A stretch of DNA of 64,000 nt from Urechidicola vernalis (GTDB lineage Bacteria; Bacteroidota; Bacteroidia; Flavobacteriales; Flavobacteriaceae), in NCBI RefSeq assembly GCF_031846385.1, contig NZ_JAVRHV010000005.1, forward strand, positions 1 to 64,000, read 5' to 3'. The notes beneath the pieces are model-generated. The model worked only from the letters and a program-made list of their open reading frames with translations. It made no database searches and was not told the origin of the DNA. The position numbers and the translations under genes were made by a program. Every line of letters starts with the position of its first letter. The first letter of the stretch is position 1. Positions 1 through 11,300 of this stretch are shown here, piece after piece.

Positions 1-372
1 AGTCGTAATCGTACCCGAATCATCATGGGTCAATATGACGATGTTATCTCCAATGTCTGAACATGTAAATGTAGAAATGTCTATCGAAAGTATACCTGAT
101 CCTGAACCAGCATCAATATCAGAAGGGCTAATTATAGCATTTCCAGAAGCATCTAATTGAATTGTAAAATCCTGACAGATTGCGGTAAAAATGGAAGTAT
201 TCAATACATTCGTTTCCATTATTATAGCATAATCTTCTTCATACAAAGAAGGTAATTCTGCTACATAAGGAGTATCCTCCTCCCAAACAGTTTGACAAAA
301 ACTATTCAAACTCAAAACAAGGAGAATGGAATATAATAGATAATTTTTATAAAAGACGTGGGGTCTTTCCAT
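1..372 (-). CDS. N-terminal part of a secreted HYR-type surface protein (cut by window edge)
   Basis: An open frame of 124 codons runs from an ATG at 372 off the left edge. Residues 1-26 form a signal peptide (basic start, hydrophobic LLYSILLVLSLNSF, then CQ). A stretch from about residue 68 (QLDASGNAIISPSDIDAGSG, then a TFTCSDIGDN block) closely matches the N-terminal module of the giant protein at 5356-13416 (LDASGNASITVANINAG, TFTC-like FTCTDIGQ). It is therefore probably a third member of this tandem family. The known role of such modules is extracellular adhesion or ligand contact; T9SS export is inferred because the C-terminus is outside the window. Confidence 0.75.
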   Translation of the reverse strand, partial: MERPHVFYKNYLLYSILLVLSLNSFCQTVWEEDTPYVAELPSLYEEDYAIIMETNVLNTSIFTAICQDFTIQLDASGNAIISPSDIDAGSGSGILSIDISTFTCSDIGDNIVILTHDDSGTITT

Positions 373-705
373 AGCGCAATTCTTTTTAACTTCCTTAAAA
401 CAAATTTGAAAAGGGGTTCAAAAAGATACGTACTCACTGAAAGTAACCGAAGGTAAAAAAGGGGACTTAAAGTAACATTATATCATATAATTGTATTCAA
501 AATTAGTTATAGGGAGTTAAAATTACAATAAATTACACTTATCTATTTGATTAATAGACGGTTCGCTTAATAGAGTTAACAAATGGTCTTGTTTAGTTTA
601 CCAATAGTTAAAAGAACACTTCATTAACCAACGGTTTAATTGCTTCTAAATTAAAAAGTTAGCTTTTTACCTAAGACTATATTTAAAAATGTTGGAAGGT
701 AATTG
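373..705. other. Intergenic gap, no gene seen
   Basis: About 330 AT-rich bases lie between two minus-strand surface-protein genes. I find no open frame of protein character, no RNA gene and no clear -7 box for the gene starting at 372. A weak hairpin (AAAAAG-TTAG-CTTTTT, near 655-670) could end transcription of neither gene convincingly. Confidence 0.5.
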
Positions 706-3700
706 CTATTTAACAACAATCTTTTTTGAAATAATACCTACCTCGGTATCCAAAGAAATAACATAGACTCCAGTACTCACATTTACAGGTAATTGCATAT
801 TCCTTTCATCAAGATCGCTATTCCAAATGCTAATAGATTGACCTATAGAATTATGAAGAATTGCTTGTTTAATATCAATATCTGCTAGTTTTTCTATCTG
901 AATGTGGGATTGCTCATTGTTCATAAATAATATTACCGTATCGTCAACATTTGGAACTGACTCTAGTTCGAGCAATTTTGATTGAAATACTATAGAAAAG
1001 CGACTCTTATGAATTCCAGCATCCAATTTCACTTTAAAATCATCATTCAGTAAATCATAGGTCTCTCCGTTATTTTCTAAATCTTTTAAATAAACCTCAA
1101 TATCTTCACCAAAGTTCTCAATTGATTCTAATGAAATCGTTTGACTCGTATCCTGATTATTTTCATCAACAATTACTGAAATCGGGATTTCTCTTTTAAC
1201 GTTAAAATCTCTATATGCTTGAATAACTTGATACCCTTTCTCTCCTAAAAAGAATAAATCCGATTTCATTACATCACCAGAAACAGCATCATAACCGTAA
1301 TCAAATTGATCCGATGCTCCTTCTAAAAAGGCTATCATATTACTTCTATAGAATCCTTCTGAAGATTTAAAACCTAATCTTATTCTTTGAATACTGTCCT
1401 TGGTTTCTTTTAATTTTGAGTTTACCTTTTTAGAGTTGCTCTTGGTAAAAATTGATTCTCCGGATTTTTCAGTTTTAAAAACTCGTTGGTTGTTTGTGAA
1501 TACCACGTTCCCTCCTTGTGGGTTAGAAACCACCTCGGTATCTCCATCATAATCATATTTTTGAATAACATAAAATCCTTGGCCGACAGGAATATACCTA
1601 CTTGGTGTTTTTGTTCCACTTCCTACTTGGCTTATGTCAGGATGAGAAGGTGCTGGTGTACCTCCTGATTTGGTGTAAATAGCATATCCTCCTTGGTAAT
1701 CAGATAAACGATGACTACCTCCTCCCCAATGCTCCCAAAAATATAATTGGCCATTAATAGAGTTTATATTATCGTCAATAAATTCATTTGCATCAATTGC
1801 CGAAGGAAAAGGGTTTCCGGCTAATGAAATTCTTGGGTTACCATTCGAATCAAATGAAGCAGAAAAAGTAGTGTGCACCAATTCTGTATCGCCATTTAAT
1901 ACGTTATTTGGTTTTCCTCTAAACACATAACTCTCCGCTTCAACGCTCATATCAATACTTCCTGAGCCTGAAGTTCCTTTCATAGTATACCCTTCAGTTG
2001 GATTGAAATTATGAGTATTTCCAACCCATTCCCAATTGGCATAACTATTATCTTGATTCGAAACAAACCTATACAACCAATAAGTAGATAATTTTCTAGG
2101 ATTAGAAGCGGCTCCATCCGCAAAATATGCGTTTGCATTAAAGGATAGTGTATTAATTACATCGCCCCCTTGATGACCATCACGTAGGACATCGCCAATT
2201 TTAAAAGCAGCATTGTTTTGCGTTGTATTTCTTAAACTTACAGGTGCAGACCAATAGTTATAGGTAAAGCTATTTGCAGTACCTTGTCTATCTCTTTCTA
2301 CATAGCCACTGCTATTTGTATCTAACCAACTTCCTTCTCTTTGTATTAATTGAGACTCATTCTGTAAATCAATCTTACCATCTAATTTTAAGTATGTAGA
2401 AATATTTAGTTCATAGTCATTCCCATCTGCACCAATAGTTAATTCACTATCCGTTATTTCTTCATCCGTAACAAGGGCACTAGATTCCGATATTAGTGAC
2501 CCTAAATATAAATTTCGGTTTACAGATAGATTGTGTAAAACTCTTACAGTATTCCATTCTATTTCAGAAGATCCATCTATACCTATTGAATTGGGAATAT
2601 TCCATACAGTTTCTCCATATTGCCACGGTGTAGAACTATCAGTTGCGTCCCAATCTCCGTCTTGCATGGTATAGTAAGGTATTGGTGCCGTTTGTGATTG
2701 ATTGGTTGTAATATTGAGTGGTGAACCATCTATTTCGCTTTCCGAACTATCCGATGCCATATTATCATTAAAATTATAGTACCCTATCAAATTACTCCAT
2801 TCAAGATTATCTGATATATCTTTCGAAGTAACTTTTGCAACTACATAATCCCCATTCTTCTCAATCTCTTGATTCATCATTTCTTGAATCTGTACTTGAG
2901 TTAACCCTACATTCCAAATTTTAACTTCATCTATAAATCCATTGAAATAATTGATGGGATTTGCAGAGTCACTATCATAATAGGCGCCAATAAAAAAATT
3001 TTCTGAATTATTCATTAAGGAACTGTTTGTTCCATCAGTATCTAGTAAAATTCCATCCACAAATAAACTAGAATTAGTACCGTCATAAGATACAGCTACA
3101 TGATGCCACTTGTTATTCGTAATTGAATATGGAGATGCCGATAATTCAACCGTCGACTGTCCACCATTATTAAATGTTTTAAACGTAATAATTCCATTTT
3201 CTACAGCCAACACATACCCATAACTCTTACTGCCGTCAGAAGAATCAAAATCACCTTTAGAAACTATTGTTCCGTTAGCAATTGTGTTTTCTTGTAAAAT
3301 CCATGCCTCAATTGAAAAACTTCCTGTTAAATTAAAATTATCTAAAAAATCTACATAATCGTCGATTCCATCAAAATCGATCATTGGTACACTTTCGATG
3401 ATATTTAAAGTATAATCCTCAACTTCACCATCAAAATCAACTTCACAACTTGTAGGGGGTGAATCTTCTGCACCATCATTATCTTCACTTCCATCCCATT
3501 TAGAAGAAATCCTCATTAAAGTACTCCCCAATACTGCATCTACTGGAACAACAATAGATAAAGGAGATAAAGACGTTGGGCCATTATCAACATCAGATGC
3601 CAGCCCCAAATCATACTCTTCTCCGGCATCATCAAAGTCTCCGTCTTGATTCCAATCTATCCAAACCATAGCAAACAAAGAGTAATTGCCATCTGTATTT

Positions 3701-4500
3701 AAATTAATTGTTAGATCATGAGTAGATCCTCGATTTACATCAGTTGATATATTGGTAAAATCAGAATAAGCATTTAACGATAAATCAGATGCGTTTGAAA
3801 TTGTATTAAAAATAACATTACTAATACCTGTATCATATTCAGTATCTCCATAAGAAGTGCAATATGTAGAACCTTCTCCTTCAACATTAAAAGTATAAGG
3901 GTTTCTGTCTGAATCATTACTCGCTATTGATATTTGTGCAGCCCTAGTTCCAATAATTGTAGGGTCAAATTCTATCGTAAAATTAGTGCTGCCAGAGGCT
4001 GAAACAGTTGCAGCGGTTAAACTTGTATCGAGTGAAAAATCTCCAGTGTCTCCTGAAATAGAAACAATTATACCTGTTAAATCCGATGCTCCGTTATTCT
4101 CAATTGTAAACGTATGAGTCACAGTTCCATTTTCAATAAAAAAAGACCCAAAATCTGTATCATCTAATGTCGATATGGATGTTTGCCCATTTGACATGGT
4201 ATTTCCGCTTCCGACTATATCAATAATTGGACTTGTAGCTGCCGAAATTTCCAAGGAATAGTCTTCTACTTCACCATACCAAATTTCATCGTCACAATTG
4301 TTCGGATCTTCATCATATCTTGAGCTTACTCTCATTCTAGTAGTACCCACGACTGCTCCAATCGGTACAACAATTGTTAAAGGTGATAAAGTTGTTGGTC
4401 CATTTGATGAATCCTCAGTGGATCCTAAATCATATTCTTCATTTGAATCGTTAAAATCTCCATCTTGATTCCAATCAATCCAAACAAAAACATGGTACAC
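706..4500 (-). pseudogene. C-terminal 5/6 of an interrupted GEVED/LamG surface protein with T9SS sorting domain
   Basis: This 1264-codon frame starts at a GTG in the middle of a domain and has no signal peptide. It continues in the same frame as the gene fragment at 4588-5247, from which only a TGA at 4588-4590 separates it. Counting from the GTG: residues 1-85 are the rest of a first GEVED domain (WIDWNQDGDFND, GEVEDYSL); about 90-212 is a choice-of-anchor/HYDIN-like domain; 213-368 a second GEVED domain; about 373-545 a LamG-type fold (IDFDGIDDYVDF, SIEAW). A long C-terminal region follows that is shared with the giant protein next door (NYWSAPVSL, GNPFPSAIDANEF), and about 1185-1264 is a T9SS type A sorting domain ending SKKIVVK. 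Without a signal peptide this part alone could not be secreted. It is either a pseudogene, a readthrough product or a sequencing artefact. Confidence 0.8.
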
Positions 4501-4587
4501 ATAATCTCCGTCTGTACTAACATTAACAGAAATATCGTATGGCTCTCCCTGTTCAATATTTCCAGTAATACTTGTAAAATCTGTATA

Positions 4588-5247
4588 TCAATTTTCGTTT
4601 AAAGGGCTCGAATTGTTAATATCACTAAATTGAACTTGTCTAATAACGTCTTCCCATCCATCAGATTCGTATCCTCCAGATTCGCAATAGGATAATCCAC
4701 CACCTCCTCCGCTAAACCCTAGAATAACAATATTATCAATATAAACTCTATCGTTATTTGCATTTGCGTCGTCTATTCTAATTCTAAATCTTGATGTTCC
4801 TGATGAAAAATCATAAGAAGAACTATCTAATGTATAAGTGCCAATATACTCAGTATCATTATTCTCGAAGCCTGTATTCCCCTTCTCATATTTAATCAAT
4901 TCTTGCCAAGAACCATCTCCATCATCATACTCAATAACGAAGGACTCAGTATCCTCCATTCCTCTAAATTCAAAATCGAAAGTGATACTAACTGAAGAAT
5001 AACTTGATAAATCGAAATAATCAGAATATAGGTTTGAAGTACCTGTTCCGTTTCTTAATCTAACCGCATCAGTAGTATTTGGTCGGTTATCATCTCTAAT
5101 GACTGCATTGCCTCCACCAGAATTCCAATCTCCCCAATTTGAATTAAAATCTTCTGAATTAATAGTGGTCTGAGAAACAGCCCCTATTGAAAAAAAGAGG
5201 CATATAAAAAGAAAAATGCTTTTAAATTGGGGCAAATTTAAAATCAT
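4588..5247 (-). CDS. N-terminal fragment of the same interrupted surface protein (signal peptide, jelly-roll, start of GEVED)
   Basis: The fragment is 219 residues. A signal peptide (about 1-26, ending GAVSQ) is followed by a beta-rich jelly-roll/MAM-like carbohydrate-binding type module (about 27-180, NWGDWNSGGG to VYIDNIVILGF) and the first strands of a GEVED domain. Translation stops at TGA 4588-4590, after SSPLNEN. The next in-frame codons (YTDFTSITGNIEQGEPYDIS) continue the domain without loss, matching NAYSDFTNIS in the second GEVED copy of the downstream part. One change from GGA (Gly) to TGA would explain the break. A -7 box (TATGTTTG, minus strand 5276-5269) lies just upstream, so the locus probably still has a promoter. 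Confidence 0.8.
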   Translation of the reverse strand: MILNLPQFKSIFLFICLFFSIGAVSQTTINSEDFNSNWGDWNSGGGNAVIRDDNRPNTTDAVRLRNGTGTSNLYSDYFDLSSYSSVSITFDFEFRGMEDTESFVIEYDDGDGSWQELIKYEKGNTGFENNDTEYIGTYTLDSSSYDFSSGTSRFRIRIDDANANNDRVYIDNIVILGFSGGGGGLSYCESGGYESDGWEDVIRQVQFSDINNSSPLNEN

Positions 5248-5268
5248 AACAATTGAGGTTTACAGATG

Positions 5269-5276
5269 CAAACATA
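5269..5276 (-). promoter_or_regulatory. Bacteroidota -7 box for the interrupted surface-protein gene
   Basis: On the minus strand this reads TATGTTTG, a full match to TAnnTTTG, 22 bases upstream of the ATG at 5247. No convincing TTG at -33 is visible. The position is right for a promoter with a short leader. Confidence 0.5.
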
Positions 5277-5355
5277 CAAAAAGTTATCAACATTTTTGAT
5301 TTTATGTTAATAAGCAGGTCTTGTTGTTGATTTATCCGCAATAAAATCCGGCCTT

Positions 5356-8300
5356 TTATTCCAATAATAGCTTTTTCGAGATGGAGCCTTTTGGTGTATC
5401 TATGGTCAGAATATAAACTCCTGTACTTAAATGATGAACTGGTAAGTTTAGTTTTAACTTATTTAAGTTGGTATTCCAATACGCTATTTGTTGACCTATA
5501 GAATTGAATAGTGTAATATTATTAAAATCTACATCTCTGGTTTTAACAACCCTAATTTCTTTGTATTCCTTATTTGTGTATACCTTAAATGCATCTTCAA
5601 TTTCTTCAACAGATTCAACACTTTCCTTTCTTGACCTAAATACCAAAGCAAACCTTTCCTTATACTCTCCAGCCTTAAGTTTTATGTCAAAACTACTAGA
5701 ATTTCTTATGTTATAAGTTTCTCCATTATTGCCAAAATCCTTTACATATATTTCTATCTCATCCGGGAAGTTCTCCAAGCCATCAATCATAAATTTAAAG
5801 GGATATGCTTCATCTTCTTCCGCTATGTCAAGAATAATTGGAATTTCTCTTTCCTTTTTAAATTCACCAAATCCTTGAATTATGAACTTTTCATCTTCAA
5901 GCAGCATAAAGGCATCACTTCTATTTTGTTCAGGTGCCTCTGCATCGAATAAGTGATCATGAGCATCCGTTGCTCCTTCCAAAAACGCAATCAATAGTGG
6001 TCTATGAATACCTTGTGGTGTATCAATTCCCAATCGAATTCTCATAACGCCGTCATCGGTTTCAATGTCTATATTCCTCTCTTTACCCCCTCCTGGCTTG
6101 ATATAATTAGAAGAACTGCCTGTTTCTTTATAAAAAATCCTCTGGCTATTCTTAAATACAACTCTACCTCCTAATGCGCTAGATTTAACCATAAATCCTT
6201 GGCCTATCGGAATGTACCTTTGAGGAACTCTCCTAGGACTACTTCCAGGGGTAATTGTTGGATTGTTTGGATGAGGAACTTGAGAAGTTGCTTGATTTCC
6301 TCCAGAACTATTATACACGGCATAACCGCCTTGGTAAGAACGCACTATGTGTGTGTTATCTGACCAATGTTCCCAAAATAACAAAGTTCCGTCTGTAGAG
6401 GCACTATTGTCTGCTAAGAATTCGTTCGCATCTATAGCCGAAGGAAATGGATTTCCAATTAACGATACATATTGCCCATCTATCCCCGAAGTGGCAAAGT
6501 CTACTGCCAACATTTCTGTTTCTCCATTTGGAATGTTATTAGGTTTCCCTCTATATACCAGGTTTTGTGATGCTACACCTAAATCAAGTGAGATCGCTCC
6601 ACTTGCTCCTTTCATGGAAAATCCTTCTGTTACGTTAAGAGTTCCTATATTCCCTACAAACTCCCAATTTGCATAGGCTCCAACTCTATTAGAATAAGCA
6701 TATTTATAAATCCATGAAGTTGCTAACTTTAATTGTTCTGAACTTGTAGATCCTCCGTCAGCAAAGTAATAATCATATCGATCACCGTATTTTATTGGTC
6801 TAGGATTATCTGGGTCTCTACCATCAAATAAAACGTCATTTAATGTAAACGGAAGATTGTTTCCTGCTCCACTCGATAAGCTAACTGGAGATGACCAATA
6901 ATTATAAGCAAAACTATTCGCTGTTCCTTGTTGATCTCTTTCTAAATATCCAGTTCCTGCTTCATTTATCCAACTATCTTCATCTTGCAATAACTGTGAT
7001 TCACCAACCAAATCTAAAACGCCATTACCATCTATGCTTAAGTAACTTGTAACTCGAACACTCTGACCGCCACTAACAGCGTCAGAATTCTCAATTGAAA
7101 GTTTATCGTCATTTACAAATAAGCCTAATAAAGTTATGTCTTTATCACCAGAAGACACATTATGGTTTGTTTCTACAATGTTCCAAATTACCTCTGTTCC
7201 ATTAATCGTATTGTTCGGTGTTATCTGAACATTTCCATTTAGCCATGTATTTGAATTCGTCCAATCTCCACTTGTTGTGGAATTATATGGTAATGGTGCG
7301 CTTTCACTTTGTGATGAAGTAATATTAATCAAATTACCACTAAAACCTGAGGCGCTTTTTGAGGCAAGATATCCTGAAGCCAGGTCTGTGCTTTGATTCA
7401 TTTGGTAATAACCATCTAAACTAGCCCAAGACAATCCAGAAACATCTTTAGGTATTGTTGCTCCTTGAACATTCCCAGCGCTATTTTCAATTTCTTGATT
7501 CATCATTTCACGTATCTGATCTTGAGTAAGTACAACAGACCAAAGACGTACTTCATCTAACCAACCGTTAAAATAATTAGTTGGAACATTTACGCTTCTA
7601 TCCATAGCGCCTATTAAGAATTCATCACTATTACTACTAGGTAAAGTTCCTGAAGTGCTATTTACTAAAATACCATCTTGATACATTCTATAAGTGCTGC
7701 CATCAAAAGAAATAGCAACATGATACCATCTGTCTGTTGTCATGGCTCTAGAACTCGTAATTAATCCTGATCCGTTATATCTAAATGAAAAATTATTTCC
7801 TTGAATTCTAAGATCATATCCATCTGTAAAATCACTAGCATCTCTTTTTGATAGGATCGTTTTTGTTCCTGAGTTACTCTCAGATTTAACCCATGCCTCA
7901 ATGGAAAAATTACCACTTCTATCGTAATTATCACCAAATGATATATAATCGTCTGTACCATCAAAATCTATAAAAGATCCACAATTTGCAAATGTAACTT
8001 GTGTTGTGTCCGAAGATCCTGAACATGGCGAAGCACTTGTAATACTCCATTGCAAGGTATAAGATTCACCACTCTGACCTGTAAATGTTGATACGGGACT
8101 ATTGACATCAGAAAACACATAAGAACTTGCTAATTGACCAGAGATTACTGTCCAAACTCCACTAGCACCAGCGACTGATAATGGATCTGCACTTAAGGTT
8201 ACTGTTGTATTATTACAAGCGCCCGTTGATTGAGAGGTTCCGGCTTCTGCAGCTGAATTGAATTCATTAATAGTAACCGTGGTTTGGGCTTGAACAGTAG

Positions 8301-11300
8301 CACAAACTCCAGTTGGTGTATCATACAAAACGATATAGGTTCCTGCCGTACTACCACTCGGGTCAATAACACCTGTAGAAGTATTTAAATCTAAAGTACC
8401 TGACCCTGTATAAGAATATGAGCCACCTATATAGGCATCTGTACCTATTAAACTAGGAGAAACCGAACTATTACTATTACAAAAAACTGACGTATTATAA
8501 GATAAATTAACTGTAGGTATACTCGTCACTGCTAGAGATGCCGTTGCAGAGGTTACATTAGAACAATAAGGCCCTGTCATAACCACATAATAATTACCTG
8601 CATCTGAAGAATCTATATTGGAAATATTGAGTGTTGTTGAATTTGCACCAGAAATCACAACTCCATTTCGATACCATTGATAAGTTGAAACTGTACCTGT
8701 GGTTACAACACTAAATGATACATTATTACCTTCACACTCTGCTACATTGGTAGGTTGACTCGAAATTCCAATTTCATTTACAGAAATTGACACCGTATTT
8801 GATTGAACATTACTACAAATTCCAGAGCCACCAACTATAACATAATAATTGTCTCCATCATCGCCAATTGCTAAACTGCTAGCAGTGTACGAATTGCTTG
8901 TAGCTCCTGAAATCAAAGATGCATTCCTATACCATTGATATGTAAGACCATCACCAGTTGCTCCAACAGAAAAAGTTGTGGTATTTCCAGCACAAACAGT
9001 TCTATTTTGTGGTTGTGTAGTAATAGTTACTTCTTCCGATATGGTTAACTGCATAGTGTCCGAAACTGGACTACATTCTCCTGTTGGAGTGTTGGTGTAA
9101 GTCAATGTAATTGGGCTAAAAAATACATCTAAGGCATGAGGCGTATAGATCGCCAAAGGAGTATCATTATTAAATGACCCAAATCCATTAGTGCTCCAAG
9201 TTCCAGAAGGGTTTGAACCACCAATAGTTCCAGCCATAGTTGCCGTGTCTGATGAACAAATTGTTTGATTTACACCTGCATCAACAGTTGGGGCTTCTTC
9301 AACCGTGATATCTAAAGACTCTGTTAGTGCCTCTGTACATGTTTCATTTCTTGTACCAGAAGGAAACCTACTATTATTATAATTTGCACTTGTAAGACTA
9401 AAGGTTGTAGATGCCATTAATGCAACCGTAGTAAAAGTTGCGTTTCCTGTTGCATCCAATGTAATGGTTCCTGTTTCAGATCCACTATTATAACTATATG
9501 TAATATCGGTAAATTCTGTTCCAGTTATTGTTATTTCTGTGGTGTTATTTTCGCAAATAGTAATATCTACACCTAATAAGGCTGAAGGTTTTTCAATTAC
9601 ATAAATATTTATTTCATCAGTAACAGTATCACACGTTCCATTTCCTCCTTCTAAAATTATAGTATGAATGTCCCCTGAATTTGAGGTAGGTAAATTATAA
9701 TTACTATCTAATTCTGGGTGCGTTTCATCCGTACAAGTTTCAGTATAAGTTCTGCACCAACCCCATGGCCAATATCTTGTGCATACTCTAACGCATTCTT
9801 GATAAGTAGCATCATGGTCAAAGTTGTCATCCGTACCTGTAGCATCAAACCAATCCCATTCATCATAATCTAAACCACTCCCTAAAGGTCCGTCAGTTCC
9901 ACCTGCCATGTCAATCGAACTTGTATCTTCACAAACATAAATATCTTCTCCTGCAGTAATATCTAATACGTCTAAATACTGTAATTCGATTTCGAATGTG
10001 TAGTCTGAAGAAGTGCCGCATGGATTAATTGTAGATACCGTTATTACATATGTTTGAGGTTGAAATGCTCTACCCCAATCATATGTCTGAGTAATATTGA
10101 CCGTAACTTCATCGGTATTATCACCATCAGTTATGTTGAAACTTCCATTTGGCATACCCCAATTATATGCCACAACATTTGGATCTACTGGTATACTAAA
10201 ATTAACAGTAGCATTATTTGTAAATGCTCCAACGCAAATATTATACGGCCCGTCATGAGAAGTTGGTGCTGCTGGTGCTGCTCCATAAACACCTATAAAG
10301 GCATCAATTGATGCTGGGTTACACCCAATTGCTTCAATTGAAAAACTATAAAAATCTCCTGTAGTAGTTTCTGTAGTTGTTGGATTTCCGCTAATTGTAA
10401 AAATTCCCGTTCCTGGATCAAAAGATGGTAAAACGCCTGAAGGTAATGTGCCTATAACATTTGCTCCTGTTGCATTGGTTAATTGATATGTAATTGGAGT
10501 CATAGCCGAACCAGAACAAACGTTTTGACTTTCAGTTCCGGCTGCTGATATTAGCCCTATTGTTGCATCTGGTGTTACAGTAACAGTAATGGTATCCGAA
10601 TTTTCGCAACTGCTCCCATCAGTTCCTGTAACTGTATAAGTCATAGTAGTGCTCGGGCTAACAACATCTCCATCAGAAACACCATTATCCCAGGTATATG
10701 AGGAGGCACCACTTCCTGTAAGCGTTACAGTATCTCCCGAACAAATTGTTACATTACTAGAAGATCCATCAATAAGTGCTGTTACCGTTGGTAACGGATT
10801 TACCGTTATTGTAATGCTTTCTGATGCAGGTACTGGATTTGCACAATTGGCATCTGAACTAACTTCTAATGTTACAACATCTCCATTTGAAAGACCTGAA
10901 GTCGTGTAATTAATAGTAGTTACTGTAGGTGTACCATTTAAATACCATTGATATGATGGATTAGAGCCTCCATTTGTTATGGTTCCTGGTAAAAAAGTTG
11001 TTAATTCACCTTCGCATATAATTGTATTTCCAACAATACTAAAAGAAACAGGTAACAATGAGTTTACAGTCATTTGAATACTATTACTCAATTGAGAAGT
11101 AGCACATACAGATAAATCAGATGTCATAGAAACCGTAACAATATCATTCTGATTTAAGGTAGAAGTTACAAACGTAGAACTTGTTGTTGGTGCACCCACT
11201 TCAGAACCATTAATCTGCCATTGATACATAGGAGTTGTTCCTCCATTTGTTGGTGTTGCAGTAAAAGTTGTAGGTATCCCTTGACAAACTGTTGTATCTG

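Noticed and set aside
4501..4590. TGA read as an amino acid (recoded Gly or selenocysteine)
   Set aside because: No hairpin of the selenocysteine kind is evident after the codon, and other genes in the window use TGA as a stop (for example the AtpZ gene at 55794-55796), so a changed code is unlikely.
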